Below, piece by piece: positions 18,095-27,410 of a stretch of 64,000 nt of DNA (positions within the stretch are counted from its first letter, which is position 1; each line of letters begins with the position of its first letter). The stretch spans positions 682,001-746,000 of the forward strand of contig NZ_LT629711.1 in assembly GCF_900104525.1 (NCBI RefSeq). The letters are read 5' to 3'. The notes under the pieces are model-generated. The model did not search any database, was not told the DNA's origin, and saw only the letters and a program-made list of their open reading frames with translations. The DNA is from Pedococcus dokdonensis. Its GTDB lineage: Bacteria > Actinomycetota > Actinomycetes > Actinomycetales > Dermatophilaceae. A program made the translations under genes and the position numbers.

Positions 18095-19481
18095 TGTGCG
18101 CGTGCAGCGGCTTGCCGGCCAGGGCCAGGTGGGCCTCGCCGAGCGACTCGTTCTGGGTGGGGTGGGCGTGGATCAGCGACGCGACGTCGGACGGCAGCGC
18201 CTCCCAGTTGTAGATGAGCTGGGCTTCGCCGACCTGCTCACCCATCCGGGCGCCGATCATGTGGACGCCGACGACCGGGCCGTCCTTCTCGCGGACCAGC
18301 TTGACGAAGCCCTGGGTCTGCAGGATCTGGGACTTGCCGTTGCCGCCGAGGTTGTACTCGTAGGTCTCGACCTCGCCGTACTTCTCCTCGGCCTGGGCCT
18401 CGGTCAACCCGACGGAGGCGATCTCGGGGTCGCAGTAGGTGACCCGCGGGATCCCGGTCTCGTCGATCACGGCGGGGGACAGACCGGCGATCTCCTCGGC
18501 GACGAAGATGCCCTGCGCGAAACCACGGTGCGCGAGCTGGAGGCCCGGCACGATGTCTCCCACGGCATACACACCCTCGACGCCGGTGCGCAGGCGCTCG
18601 TCGGTGGTGACGAAGCCCCGGTCGAGCTGCACGCCCGCCTCGGCGTAGCCGAGCCCGTCGGTGACCGGACCGCGGCCGACGGCCACGAGCAGGAGGTCGG
18701 CCTCGATGCTGCTGCCGTCCTCGAGGGACACCGAGACGGTGTCGCCGGACTGCGTCGCGCCGGTGAACTTCACGCCGGTCCGGAAGGCGATCTTGCGCTT
18801 GCGGAAGGACCGCTCGAGGGTCTTGGAGATGGCTTCGTCCTCGGCGGCCACCAGCCGGGGCAGTGCCTCCACGATGGTGACCTCGGAGCCGAACGAGCGG
18901 AAGACCGAGGCGAACTCGACACCGATGACGCCGCCACCGAGCACGACCACGCGCGGGGGCACGAAGTCGAGGGCGAGGGCCTGCTCGGACGTCATCACCC
19001 GCCCGCCGATCTCGAGGCCGGGCAGCGAGCGCGGGTAGGAGCCGGTCGCGAGGACGACGTTGCGGCCGCGGAGCCGGCGGCCGCCGACCTCGACGGTGGA
19101 GCGGTCGACGAGCCGACCGGCACCCTCGACGAGCTCGATCTTGTGGGCCTTGGCCAGACCCTGGAGGCCCTTGTAGAGACGGGCGATGACGCCGTCCTTG
19201 TAGGCGTTGACGCCGGACATGTCGACCGACTCGAAGGTCGACTTGACCCCGAACTGGGCGCCCTCGCGGGCGCTGTCGGCCACCTCCGCGGCGTGCAGCA
19301 GCGCCTTGGTCGGGATGCACCCGACGTGGAGGCAGGTGCCTCCGAGCTTGCCCTTCTCGACGAGCGCGACCGTCAGCCCGAGCTCGGCGGCGCGGAACGC
19401 ACACGCGTAGCCGCCACTGCCTCCTCCGAGGATCACCACGTCGTACGTGGTCTCGTCGGTGGTCTCGGCATCAGCCGACAT
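18090..19481 (-). CDS. lpd: Dihydrolipoyl dehydrogenase (E3)
   Basis: 463 residues. It reoxidises dihydrolipoamide on the E2 arms using FAD and NAD. It has the FAD-binding VVILGGGSGGYACAFRAAELG start, the redox disulfide GGTCLHVGC (C50, C55), the NAD-binding VVVLGGGVIGVEFASVF block and the C-terminal HAHPTQNE active-site His-Glu. ATG at 19481 is well supported by AGGGAG 5 bases upstream. It is the first gene of an lpd-sucB-epimerase operon, close to lipA and lipB. Confidence 0.95.
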   Translation of the reverse strand: MSADAETTDETTYDVVILGGGSGGYACAFRAAELGLTVALVEKGKLGGTCLHVGCIPTKALLHAAEVADSAREGAQFGVKSTFESVDMSGVNAYKDGVIARLYKGLQGLAKAHKIELVEGAGRLVDRSTVEVGGRRLRGRNVVLATGSYPRSLPGLEIGGRVMTSEQALALDFVPPRVVVLGGGVIGVEFASVFRSFGSEVTIVEALPRLVAAEDEAISKTLERSFRKRKIAFRTGVKFTGATQSGDTVSVSLEDGSSIEADLLLVAVGRGPVTDGLGYAEAGVQLDRGFVTTDERLRTGVEGVYAVGDIVPGLQLAHRGFAQGIFVAEEIAGLSPAVIDETGIPRVTYCDPEIASVGLTEAQAEEKYGEVETYEYNLGGNGKSQILQTQGFVKLVREKDGPVVGVHMIGARMGEQVGEAQLIYNWEALPSDVASLIHAHPTQNESLGEAHLALAGKPLHAHS

Positions 19482-19694
19482 GCTCGCTCCCTTGCGTCGT
19501 GTGCATCGGTCGTGTGCCTCACCCGGGGGTCGCGGCCAGGTCGTGGCCGGCTCGGGATCGACACAGAGCATCTTGTCACTGATTGCACAGCGGGGCGCAA
19601 GCAGGTCGACCATCGGTCCAGCGCCGGTGACAGGGCCCGGGGAGGACGCCACCCCGGAGGTCGCGAAGGTGCCGGGAGACCGCCGCGCTCCCCG

Positions 19695-19700
19695 TATCGT
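19695..19700 (+). promoter_or_regulatory. Leaderless -10 of the small gene at 19707
   Basis: TATCGT, 6 bases before ATG 19707, which has no Shine-Dalgarno. Confidence 0.55.
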
Positions 19701-19706
19701 TGCACC

Positions 19707-20042
19707 ATGGCGTGGTGGAGACGGAGCGGCAAGCGCTCCCCGAAGGGTCCCTCGGACGGCCCCAACATGGCGGTCGACCAGCAGGCGGTCCGCCGGCACC
19801 TCACCGAGTTCGCGAGCAGCCGGCGCGGCGTCGAGGCCTACGTCGAGCCGCCGACCAACGTCACCGCGACGACCGTCATCCTGATCGCCCACGACGGTGA
19901 GTGGACCCGTCGCGCCGCGGGCTCGCGGGACTCGGCGTTCGCCCTCGCCCGCAGCCTCGAGGTCCCCGTCTACGACGTGCTCCAGACCGGCTACCCCAAC
20001 CGGATGCGCGAGTGGAACTCGCGCCAGCGCAAGAAGCCCTGA
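19707..20042 (+). CDS. Small conserved hypothetical protein
   Basis: 111 residues. A basic N-terminus (about 20 residues, Arg/Lys/Ser) precedes a compact domain with a VTATTVILIAHDGEWTRR strand-turn and a C-terminal Arg/Lys tail. I do not recognise a function; similar actinobacterial proteins are sometimes labelled oxidoreductase without evidence. TATCGT is 6 bases before the ATG, suggesting a leaderless mRNA. ATG at 19767 is an alternative start that would drop the basic N-terminus. Confidence 0.65.
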   Translation: MAWWRRSGKRSPKGPSDGPNMAVDQQAVRRHLTEFASSRRGVEAYVEPPTNVTATTVILIAHDGEWTRRAAGSRDSAFALARSLEVPVYDVLQTGYPNRMREWNSRQRKKP

Positions 20043-20175
20043 GCCACCAGCCCGGGTATGCCGCGTGGTCATCGCGCCGGGTTATCCGCTGGTGCGCGCG
20101 GGGTCGGGATGCGAGGGTGGGAGGCACGAACCCGCGGGCCGGACGGCCCGTTCACGTCGAGCAGCAGGAGGCACC

Positions 20176-20382
20176 ATGGCCAAGTCAGGTGACGCCCGGA
20201 AGTCCGGGGGACAGGGACCCAGCGAGGACGTGAAGCGCAAGTTCCGCGAGGCCCTCGAGAAGAAGCAGTCGCATGCGGGTCGCGACGTGTCCGACGACTC
20301 CGAGCACGGCAAGGTCGACCACGCACAGGCGGCCGCCACGACGGCGACGCAGCAGATGTTCCGGCGCAAGAGCGGCGGCTGA
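20176..20382 (+). CDS. DUF5302 small protein
   Basis: 68 residues, hydrophilic, with the SEDVKRKFREALEKKQ helix typical of DUF5302. The rest is rich in Asp, His, Ala and Lys and is probably disordered. ATG at 20176 has AGGAGG 5 bases upstream, one of the best ribosome sites in the window. Function unknown. A terminator hairpin follows 31 bases after the stop. Confidence 0.8.
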   Translation: MAKSGDARKSGGQGPSEDVKRKFREALEKKQSHAGRDVSDDSEHGKVDHAQAAATTATQQMFRRKSGG

Positions 20383-20412
20383 GCGGCCCGATCCAGGTCT
20401 GGAGATATATCT

Positions 20413-20451
20413 GCGAGAGGGGCCCGTCCGGTGTGGACGGGCCCCTCTCGC
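20413..20451. terminator. Hairpin after the DUF5302 gene
   Basis: Two perfectly complementary 17-base arms (20413-20429, 20435-20451) with a 5-base loop, between the convergent DUF5302 and pepA genes. Confidence 0.85.
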
Positions 20452-20465
20452 ACGCTGTCTTCCCG

Positions 20466-20534
20466 ACTTCTGGCCACGCGTGCCGGGTCAGCGGCCCCCG
20501 GATGGCCGCCGGTGCGGCACCGGTGGCCAGAAGT
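20466..20534. repeat. Dispersed hairpin element, copy A
   Basis: Arms ACTTCTGGCCAC (20466-20477) and GTGGCCAGAAGT (20523-20534) pair perfectly. After a 2x2 internal loop, GTGCCG (20480-20485) pairs with CGGCAC (20515-20520). The left 28 bases match copy B at 58068-58095 at 24 positions. It lies 12 bases past the pepA stop and may also work as a terminator. Confidence 0.7.
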
Positions 20535-20546
20535 GCGGCGGTGGGG

Positions 20547-22049
20547 TCAGCCGGCGTAGCCCTCGACCAGCGAGAGCAGGGTGCCGACCCCGAAGCCGGT
20601 GCCGCCCTTCGGGGTGTAGCCCCAGGCCGAGCCCTCGTTGTACGACGGCCCGGCGATGTCGACGTGGGCCCACGGGGTGCCTTCGGGCACGAACTCGCCC
20701 AGGAAGATCCCGGCCGTCAGCATGCCGCCCCAGCGCTCGCCCTTGTGGGCCAGGTCGGCGACACCGGAGTCGAGCTGGCTGCGCAGGTCGGCCGGCAGCG
20801 GCATCGGCCAGGCGGCCTCGCCCGCGACGTCGGCCGCCGCGCGCACCCGGTCCCGGAAGTCGTCCTGGTTGGCCATGATGCCGGCGACCCGCGCCCCGAG
20901 CGCCACCATCTGCGCGCCGGTCAGGGTGGCGATGTCGACGATCGCGTCGGGCTTGGCCTCCCCGGCCAGGCAGATGCCGTCACCGAGGACCATCCGGCCC
21001 TCGGCATCGGTGTCGAGGATCTCGACGGTGGTGCCGTTGCGCATCGTGACCACGTCGCTCGGGCGCTGAGCCGTGCCGCTCGGCATGTTCTCGGCCAGGC
21101 AGAGGTAGCCGGTGACCTTGACCGGCAGGCCGAGCTCGGCCGCGGCGAACACGGTCGCGGCCACCGCGGCAGCCCCGGCCATGTCGGACTTCATGGTCAG
21201 CATGCCGCTGGCCGGCTTGATGTTCAGGCCGCCCGAGTCGAAGGTGATGCCCTTGCCGACGAGGGCGACCGAGCCCTTGGCCTTCGGCGGGTTCCAGGTG
21301 AGCGTGACCATGCGCGGCGGGTTGACCGAGCCCTGGCCGACGCCGACGATCCCGCCGAAGCCACCCTTCTGGAGGGCCTTCTCGTCGAGCACCTTGATGG
21401 TGACCTTGCTGCTGGCTGCGCCGTTGCGCGCCTTGACCGAGTCGGCGAAGGACTGCGGGAAGAGCTGGTTCGGTGGGGTGTTGACGAGGTCGCGCGCGTA
21501 GGCCTTGGCGTCGGCCAGCACCGCGGCGCGGGTGGCGGCCGCCTTGACCGGCTTGAGCCGGGCGTCAGCCGTGACCACGGTGATCGTGCCGACCGGCTTG
21601 CCGGCCTTCGCGCTGGGACCGCGCACCCCGGCATACCGGTAGGCCCCGAGGGCGGCCCCCTCGGCGACGGCAGCGACGGACTCCACCCCGGAGGTGGGCA
21701 GCGCGAGGGCCACGCGGGTCGCGTTCTTGAGCGAGCGGGTCGCGGCGCCGGCGGCCCGGCGCAGCACCTCGTGGTCGAAGGAGGTGGTGCGGGCGGTGCC
21801 CTTGCCGAGGCCGGTCAGGACGACGCGGGCGGCCGCGACGCCGGGGACCCCGGCGATGGTGACGACCTCCTCGGCGGCCCCGGTCGCCTGCAGGGCGCTG
21901 AGCTGGGCGGCGACGTGGGCGACAGCCGGACGCGGCAGGCCGTGACCTGCAGCCAGGGCGGCCTTGCCGTCGGTCTCGACCGTGCCGAGCACGAGGGCGT
22001 CGGCCTTGAGGTCGTGGGCGGAGCGGTCGGACACGTTGACGGTGGTCAC
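20547..22049 (-). CDS. pepA: Leucyl aminopeptidase (M17)
   Basis: 500 residues. It removes N-terminal residues from peptides using two metal ions. The C-terminal catalytic domain has KGITFDSGG (metal/catalytic Lys region), [10 protein letters not shown] and the M17 signature DTDAEGR. The N-terminal 160 residues form the family's smaller domain. GTG at 22049 has GAAGGA 7 bases upstream and gives a normal length. It is divergent from gcvT. Confidence 0.93.
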   Translation of the reverse strand: MTTVNVSDRSAHDLKADALVLGTVETDGKAALAAGHGLPRPAVAHVAAQLSALQATGAAEEVVTIAGVPGVAAARVVLTGLGKGTARTTSFDHEVLRRAAGAATRSLKNATRVALALPTSGVESVAAVAEGAALGAYRYAGVRGPSAKAGKPVGTITVVTADARLKPVKAAATRAAVLADAKAYARDLVNTPPNQLFPQSFADSVKARNGAASSKVTIKVLDEKALQKGGFGGIVGVGQGSVNPPRMVTLTWNPPKAKGSVALVGKGITFDSGGLNIKPASGMLTMKSDMAGAAAVAATVFAAAELGLPVKVTGYLCLAENMPSGTAQRPSDVVTMRNGTTVEILDTDAEGRMVLGDGICLAGEAKPDAIVDIATLTGAQMVALGARVAGIMANQDDFRDRVRAAADVAGEAAWPMPLPADLRSQLDSGVADLAHKGERWGGMLTAGIFLGEFVPEGTPWAHVDIAGPSYNEGSAWGYTPKGGTGFGVGTLLSLVEGYAG

Positions 22050-22131
22050 GTAGTCATCCTTCGGGGGGTGGGGGCGGTTGGCCTGCACAGCGCAGGATAG
22101 CCGTGCGCGAGGAGCCGGCAGCGGAGGGCGG

Positions 22132-22137
22132 TAGCGT
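22132..22137 (+). promoter_or_regulatory. Leaderless -10 of gcvT
   Basis: TAGCGT, 7 bases before ATG 22145. A leaderless start leaves no room for a glycine riboswitch. Confidence 0.6.
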
Positions 22138-22144
22138 TCGGCGC

Positions 22145-23251
22145 ATGAGCGACGCAGCCCTGAAGACCTCGCCCCTGCACGACCGGCACGTGGCCCTCGG
22201 CGCCAAGATGGCCGACTTCGGTGGCTGGGAGATGCCGATCGAGTACCCGGGTGGCGGCGTGGTCCGCGAGCACACCGCTGTCCGCACCTCCGTCGGCATC
22301 TTCGACGTGTCCCACCTGGGCAAGGCCCGGGTCTCGGGGCCGGGGGCACGCGACTTCGTCAACTCCTGCCTGGCCAACGACCTCGGCCGGATCCACGAGG
22401 GCAAGGCCCAGTACACCTTGTGCTGCACCGAGTCCGGTGGCGTCGTCGACGACCTCATCGCCTACCTGCGCAGCGACGAGGACGTGTTCCTCATCCCCAA
22501 CGCCGCCAACACCGCGCAGGTGGTCGAGCTGCTCGCAGCCGCCGCGCCCGAGGGGCTCACGGTCGAGAACCTGCACGAGGGCTATGGCGTCATCGCGGTC
22601 CAGGGCACCAAGAGCGACGAGGTGCTCGAGGCGCTCGGCCTGCCCACCGGCCACGAGTACATGTCGTTCGTCGAGACCGACTGGAACGGCCACCCGGTCA
22701 TCGTCTGCCGCACCGGCTACACCGGTGAGCGCGGTTACGAGCTGGTGCCGGCGTGGGAGGTCTCCGCGCAGCTGTGGGACGCACTGCTCGAGGCGGCCGC
22801 GCCGTTCGACGGCCTGCCGTGCGGGCTCGGCGCCCGCGACACCCTGCGCACCGAGATGGGCTACGCGCTGCACGGCAACGAGCTGTCCGTCGACATCAGC
22901 CCGGTCCAGGCCCGCGTGGGCTGGGCGGTGGGCTGGAAGAAGGACGCCTTCTGGGGTCGTGAGGCGCTGCTCGCCGAGAAGGCGGCCGGCCCGGCCCGGG
23001 TGGCATGGGGTCTGCTCGCGACCGGTCGTGGCATCCCGCGCGCGCACTGCGCCGTGAAGGTGGGCGACGAGGTCGTGGGTGAGGTCACGTCCGGCACGTT
23101 CAGCCCGACCCTCAAGAACGGCATCGCGCTCGCGTTGCTGGCGCCCACCGTCGCCGCCGGCGACGAGGTGGTCATCGACGTGCGCGGCCGCGAGGTCCCC
23201 GCGACGGTCGTGAAGCCGCCGTTCGTCGAGGTCGACGTCCGCGAGGCCTGA
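22145..23251 (+). CDS. gcvT: Glycine cleavage system aminomethyltransferase (T protein)
   Basis: 368 residues. It transfers the methylene group from aminomethyl-lipoyl H protein to tetrahydrofolate. Family blocks seen are [34 protein letters not shown], the folate-site region [12 protein letters not shown] and the [18 protein letters not shown] core. The H and P proteins are not in this window. The gene stands alone, which is common for gcvT in actinobacteria. A lipoate-related role connects it loosely to the lip genes nearby. Confidence 0.93.
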   Translation: MSDAALKTSPLHDRHVALGAKMADFGGWEMPIEYPGGGVVREHTAVRTSVGIFDVSHLGKARVSGPGARDFVNSCLANDLGRIHEGKAQYTLCCTESGGVVDDLIAYLRSDEDVFLIPNAANTAQVVELLAAAAPEGLTVENLHEGYGVIAVQGTKSDEVLEALGLPTGHEYMSFVETDWNGHPVIVCRTGYTGERGYELVPAWEVSAQLWDALLEAAAPFDGLPCGLGARDTLRTEMGYALHGNELSVDISPVQARVGWAVGWKKDAFWGREALLAEKAAGPARVAWGLLATGRGIPRAHCAVKVGDEVVGEVTSGTFSPTLKNGIALALLAPTVAAGDEVVIDVRGREVPATVVKPPFVEVDVREA

Positions 23252-23294
23252 CGGCGCGTCGATCGCCACCATCGCCAGGACAGGAGCAGCGGGT

Positions 23295-23777
23295 ATGCCG
23301 GGCGACGACTTCCACGGCCACACCTACCTCGCGCGGGTGGAGTGGGACGGCTCGACAGGTGCCGGCTACCGCGCCTACCCGCGGGCCCACACCGCGTGGG
23401 CGCCGCCCGCGCCCGAGCCGTTCGACCTGAGTGCCGACCCGCACTTCCGCGGTGACTCGGACCTGCCGAACCCCGAGCAGCTGCTCGTCGTCGCGGCCTC
23501 GTCCTGCCAGCTGCTGTCCTTCCTCGCCGTGGCAGCCCGCGGTGGGGTGGACGTCCTTGCCTACCGCGACGAGGCGTTCGGCGAGATGCCCGACGAGCTG
23601 GTGCCACAGCGGATCACGCGGATCGTGCTGCGTCCGCGGGTGCAGGTCGCGGCCGGCACCGATCTCGCGGGGGTCGAGCGGATGCTCCACGAGGCCCACG
23701 AGCAGTGCTACATCGCCAACTCGCTGACGACCGAGGTCGTGGTCGAGGCCGAGGTGCAGGTCCGACCGGACGCGTGA
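23295..23777 (+). CDS. OsmC/Ohr-family protein
   Basis: 160 residues. It has the two reactive cysteines of the OsmC fold, one in AASSCQLLSFLAVA on the central helix and one in EQCYIANSL. OsmC/Ohr proteins reduce organic hydroperoxides; this longer variant (HTYLARVEWDGSTG start) belongs to an uncharacterised OsmC subgroup. ATG at 23295 follows CAGGAGCAG. The start codon itself lies inside a GTATGCCG octamer. It may be cotranscribed with gcvT, 43 bases upstream. Confidence 0.85.
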   Translation: MPGDDFHGHTYLARVEWDGSTGAGYRAYPRAHTAWAPPAPEPFDLSADPHFRGDSDLPNPEQLLVVAASSCQLLSFLAVAARGGVDVLAYRDEAFGEMPDELVPQRITRIVLRPRVQVAAGTDLAGVERMLHEAHEQCYIANSLTTEVVVEAEVQVRPDA

Positions 23778-23802
23778 GCGGGCCGTCGTCGGTGGTGGCC
23801 CG

Positions 23803-23808
23803 TACGGT
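23803..23808 (+). promoter_or_regulatory. Leaderless -10 of the LLM oxidoreductase gene
   Basis: TACGGT, 6 bases before ATG 23815. Confidence 0.6.
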
Positions 23809-23814
23809 CGACGG

Positions 23815-24681
23815 ATGAGGTACGGATTCGTGGTCCCCTATGCCGACCCGCGTGAGTTCGCCGAGCTCGCGGCCCTGGGCGAGGAGCGGGGGTGGGACGC
23901 GGTCTTCACCTGGGAGAGCCTCTACGGCGAGCACGCCTGGGTCACCCTCGCGGCGGCCGCGATGGCGACCTCGCGGATCCGGCTGGGGACGCTGTTGACC
24001 CCGGCGTCGCGACACCGCCCGTGGGACCTCGCGTCGATGGTGGGCTCGGTCGACCGGCTCAGTGGCGGGCGGGTGGTGATGACGGTCGGGCTGGGCGCGC
24101 TGCACTCCGGCTGGACGAGGTTCGAGCCCGACGAGGGCCGGGCCACCCGGGCGCGCAAGCTCGACGAGTCGCTCGAGGTCTACCGCGGGTTGCTGTCCGG
24201 CGACTCGTCCTACACCTTCGCCGGTGAGTTCTATCCCGTGGGCGCAGCGGGTGGCGAGGCGCCGCCGTCGCCCGTGCCGCCGCCGCAGCGGCCGCACCCG
24301 CCGGTCTGGGTGGTCGGGTCCTACGACCCGGCCAGGACGCGGCAGCGCTCGCTGGAGCGGGCGGCCCGCTGGCAGGGTGTGCTGCCGACGGTGCACGTCC
24401 CCGACCTGCAGCCCGGGAGTCCCCACCTCACCCTCGACTCGGTGGGCGACGCGCTCGAGGTCTTGCGCGGCCTGCGCGATGTGCAGGGGCTGCCGTGGGA
24501 GGGCTACGACGTGGTCATCGAGGGTGACAGCACCGGGGAGTTCGTGAAGTCCGACGGGACGCCGCAGCAGTGGGCCGACCTCGGTGCCACCTGGTGGATC
24601 GAGAGCTGGTGGAGCGTGCCGCCGGGGGCCGACGGCCTCGCCGAGATCCGCAGACGGGTGGCGGCCGGACCGCCGCGCTGA
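23815..24681 (+). CDS. LLM-class flavin/F420-dependent oxidoreductase
   Basis: 288 residues of the bacterial luciferase-like TIM barrel. It starts MRYGFVVPYADPREFAELA and contains RLGTLLTPASRHRPWDLASMVGSVDRLSGGR (within the family's conserved strand-helix units). Such proteins use F420 or FMN; the substrate is unknown. It may be leaderless from ATG 23815. It converges on the fused ABC ATPase gene, 46 bases away. Confidence 0.85.
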   Translation: MRYGFVVPYADPREFAELAALGEERGWDAVFTWESLYGEHAWVTLAAAAMATSRIRLGTLLTPASRHRPWDLASMVGSVDRLSGGRVVMTVGLGALHSGWTRFEPDEGRATRARKLDESLEVYRGLLSGDSSYTFAGEFYPVGAAGGEAPPSPVPPPQRPHPPVWVVGSYDPARTRQRSLERAARWQGVLPTVHVPDLQPGSPHLTLDSVGDALEVLRGLRDVQGLPWEGYDVVIEGDSTGEFVKSDGTPQQWADLGATWWIESWWSVPPGADGLAEIRRRVAAGPPR

Positions 24682-24727
24682 GCGAGGCGGTCTCTGGGGG
24701 CGCCGTCGCGGCCCAGCGGCAGTCGGC

Positions 24728-26371
24728 TCAGCGACTGGCGCCACCCAGCGCCGCGGCGACCACCTCGGACACCCGCAGGAGGGGGGCCGGGTGCATGACC
24801 TTCGCCGCCTGCGGAGCGAACGCGGGGGAGTCGGCCAGCACCTGCCGGGCCGGCCCGTCGGCGACGACCTCTCCTTCGGCGAGCACGACACACCGGGTGG
24901 CGACCTCGGCAGCCAGCTCGACGTCATGGGTCGCGACCACGACGCCGCAGCCCGCGGCGGCCCGCTCGGCGACGAGGGTGACCAGCCTGGCCTTGGTGGC
25001 GTAGTCGAGACCACGGGTGGGTTCGTCGAGCAGCACCACCTGGGCCTCGCGGGAGAACACCAGGGCGAGGGCCACTGCCATCCGCTGACCTTCGGAGAGC
25101 TCCGCCGGGCGTCGCTCGAGGCCCACGTCGGGGGCGAGACGGCGCAGCAGCCGGGCGCCGGCGCCCGCGGGGAGACGCTGGTCGGTGTCGTGTGCCGAGA
25201 GCTGGGCCGCGACGGTGTCGTCGTCGAGCAGGTCGCGAGGGTCCTGGGGTGCCAGTGCCGCCGGGCCGGTCAGGGTGACCCGTCCCGAGGTCGGTGACGG
25301 CGAGCCCACGACGGTCGACAGCAGGGTCGACTTCCCGGAGCCGTTGCGTCCCATCAGGGCGACGACCTCACCGCCACCGAGACGGAGGCTGACGCTGCGC
25401 AGGGCGACCACCCGATCGCGCACGACACTCAGCCGACGCGCCTCGAGCAGCGGGGCGACGCGGTCTCCGCTCGGGTCGTCAGTCGCCGCGTCGCCGGCCG
25501 CCTGAGGGGCCAGCTGCGACGCGGGTGGGACCGACCTGCCCGGCACGGCGAGCGAGTCGCGCAGCGGACGGGCGGCGCGCCTGGCTGCGCGCACCGAGAG
25601 GGGCAGCGGGTCCCAGCCCAGCCGCACGCCCAGCTCGACGACCGGCGGGCGCAGCCCGGAGCGGTGCATTGCCTCGCCCGGGGGAAGCGGACCGGTGACC
25701 CGACCGGCAGCCACCAGAAGCACCGCGTCGGCGTGGTGCACGACCCGTTCGAGGCGGTGCTCGGCGATGACGACCGTGGTGCCGACGTCGTGGACCAGCC
25801 GGTGCAGGATGGCCAGGACCTCCTCTGCCGCAACGGGATCCAGCGCCGAGGTGGGTTCGTCGAGCACCAGCACCCGCGGATCGGCGACGACGGCGACCGC
25901 GATCGCCACCCGCTGCTGCTGCCCCCCCGAGAGCTCGGTGACCGGTCGTGCGCGCAGGTCCGCCAGCCCCAGCAGGTCGAGCGTCTCCTCCACCCGACGC
26001 TGGCCACCGTGCGGGTCCGCCCCCCGGTCCGGCACCGCCGCCGCCACGACCGACTCGACGGTCCCGGCGGCGAGGTGCCGGGCCGGGTCCTGGCGGACGA
26101 ACCCCACCTGGCCGGACCGGCCTCCGCCAGGGGCGTGCAGGTCGATGCCGTCGACCACGACCCGACCGTGGAGCGCGACGTCCGGAGGGTCCGCCAGCGG
26201 CCGGTCCGCCGGTTGCGCGAGCCCGGCGTCCAGACAGCGCAGCAGCGAGGTCTTGCCCGAGCCGGTCGGCCCGACGACGAGCACCAGCTCGCCCTCGGGC
26301 ACCGCGAAGGTGACGTCGCGCAGGACCGGCTGCCCGGCATGCGCGAGGGTCACGGCCTCCAGCTCGATCAC
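24728..26371 (-). CDS. Fused double ATPase of an ECF-type transporter
   Basis: 547 residues with two ABC ATPase domains. Domain 1 (about 1-215) has Walker A GPTGSGKTS, signature LSGGQQQR and Walker B VLVLDEPTSALD. Domain 2 (about 315-547) has GRNGSGKST, signature LSEGQR and VVLLDEPTRGLD. The layout matches CbiO/EcfA-type fusions that power vitamin or metal uptake. No T or S membrane subunit is next to it: the neighbours are a convergent oxidoreductase and a divergent small gene. GTG at 26371 is supported by TAGGGT 7 bases upstream. Confidence 0.85.
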   Translation of the reverse strand: MIELEAVTLAHAGQPVLRDVTFAVPEGELVLVVGPTGSGKTSLLRCLDAGLAQPADRPLADPPDVALHGRVVVDGIDLHAPGGGRSGQVGFVRQDPARHLAAGTVESVVAAAVPDRGADPHGGQRRVEETLDLLGLADLRARPVTELSGGQQQRVAIAVAVVADPRVLVLDEPTSALDPVAAEEVLAILHRLVHDVGTTVVIAEHRLERVVHHADAVLLVAAGRVTGPLPPGEAMHRSGLRPPVVELGVRLGWDPLPLSVRAARRAARPLRDSLAVPGRSVPPASQLAPQAAGDAATDDPSGDRVAPLLEARRLSVVRDRVVALRSVSLRLGGGEVVALMGRNGSGKSTLLSTVVGSPSPTSGRVTLTGPAALAPQDPRDLLDDDTVAAQLSAHDTDQRLPAGAGARLLRRLAPDVGLERRPAELSEGQRMAVALALVFSREAQVVLLDEPTRGLDYATKARLVTLVAERAAAGCGVVVATHDVELAAEVATRCVVLAEGEVVADGPARQVLADSPAFAPQAAKVMHPAPLLRVSEVVAAALGGASR

Positions 26372-26378
26372 GGGGGGA

Positions 26379-26388
26379 ACCCTAGAGT
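26379..26388. promoter_or_regulatory. Overlapping bidirectional leaderless promoter
   Basis: ACCCTAGAGT holds TAGAGT on plus (26383-26388, 6 bases before ATG 26395) and TAGGGT on minus (26384-26379, 7 bases before GTG 26371). The two -10 hexamers share the central TA. The genes' start codons are only 23 bases apart. Confidence 0.7.
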
Positions 26389-26394
26389 GGAGCC

Positions 26395-26610
26395 ATGAGC
26401 GATGCCTGGACGTGGACCTACCTCGACGCCGAGGGCGCGGAGCTGATCGGCGAGGGCCTGGTGACCACCGCCTTCCCGTCGCAGTCCGACGCCGAGAACT
26501 GGTTCGGGGAGTCGTGGCACGAGCTGACCGACCTCGGGGTGGATGCCGTGAACCTGTTCCACGAGGGCCGCAAGGTGTACGGCCCGATGAGCCTGCGCGC
26601 CGCCGAGTAG
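26395..26610 (+). CDS. Small conserved hypothetical protein
   Basis: 71 residues, acidic and tryptophan-rich (SDAWTWTYLDAEG, then DAENWFGESWHEL). It looks like a small soluble fold with no cysteines, signal peptide or membrane segment. I do not recognise the family beyond conserved actinobacterial hypotheticals. It shares a bidirectional promoter with the ECF-type ATPase gene. Confidence 0.7.
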   Translation: MSDAWTWTYLDAEGAELIGEGLVTTAFPSQSDAENWFGESWHELTDLGVDAVNLFHEGRKVYGPMSLRAAE

Positions 26611-26637
26611 CCCGACCGTCACGAGCCGGCCACCGCC

Positions 26638-27408
26638 CTAGACCGCGACCAGGCCGAGGTAGGCGAGGCCGAGGATCCCTCGGTACCCGCCCAGGTAGGC
26701 GGCTCGCTGGCGCGCCGCGCGCTGGCGGACCTCGTCGGCGTCCGGGTGGTCGGCGGGGTGCTCGGCCAGCCACCGGGCGTGGCCGGCGAGGTAGCCCGAC
26801 TCGAACTCGTCCCACTCGCCCTGGTCGGCCTCGCTCACGATGACCGGCGCGAAGCCGCTGCGGGTGGCGATCTCGGCCAGCTCGGCCAGTGACCCGAACT
26901 CGTCGAGCCGGCCAGCGAGGGGAGCCGTCGCCTGCGGTGTCGGGGGGCGCGACCAGATCCCCTCGCCGTAGACCACCCGGCCGCCGCGCACGGTGCGCTC
27001 ACGCAAGGCCGTCAGCGCCGCTTCGTAGGGGATCGGCTGCGGTTCGGCCGACTCGACCTGCCAGATGTGGCTGGCACCGACGCAGATCACCGCGTCGGCA
27101 GCCGGTGGTCCGGCGGTGCGTGCGTCCGCGGCGAGGAGCTCGACCCGCTCGGTCAGTCCACGGGCGGCGGCGAGGTCGGTGCCGTGGGCCAGCGACACCT
27201 CGTTCGTGTCGACCCCGATCCCGCGGCAGGAGGGGTGCGCGGCGACGGCCTGCAGCAGCAGCTCGGCCCAGCCACAGCCGAGGTCGAGGACGGTCGCGTC
27301 GTGCGGCAGGTCGCGGGTGAGGAAGTCGACGAGGCCGTCCGCCCGAGCCTGCGACATCGGGCTCATGAAGGTGAGGTGCTCGTGCGCCGGCGGCAGCGTG
27401 AGCGGCAT
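26638..27408 (-). CDS. SAM-dependent methyltransferase
   Basis: 256 residues. Class I methyltransferase motifs are present: motif I VLDLGCGWAELLL, motif II acidic end GIGVDTNEVSLA, and VELLAADARTAGP. The C-terminal 80 residues carry YLAGHARWLAEHP and a hydrophobic tail. The substrate is unknown. ATG at 27408 comes 2 bases after the DUF3043 stop, so it is cotranscribed and probably coupled. Confidence 0.83.
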   Translation of the reverse strand: MPLTLPPAHEHLTFMSPMSQARADGLVDFLTRDLPHDATVLDLGCGWAELLLQAVAAHPSCRGIGVDTNEVSLAHGTDLAAARGLTERVELLAADARTAGPPAADAVICVGASHIWQVESAEPQPIPYEAALTALRERTVRGGRVVYGEGIWSRPPTPQATAPLAGRLDEFGSLAELAEIATRSGFAPVIVSEADQGEWDEFESGYLAGHARWLAEHPADHPDADEVRQRAARQRAAYLGGYRGILGLAYLGLVAV

Positions 27409-27410
27409 CG

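Noticed and set aside
19724..19737. AGCGCTCCCC as a CebR box
   Set aside because: It lies inside the coding region of a small gene and lacks the left half.
16056..20042. Open plus-strand frame through sucB and lpd
   Set aside because: It is the complement-frame shadow of two clear minus-strand enzymes; only its last 111 codons look like a gene.
22050..22144. Glycine riboswitch before gcvT
   Set aside because: The gap is short, contains the pepA start region, and the gcvT transcript is probably leaderless.
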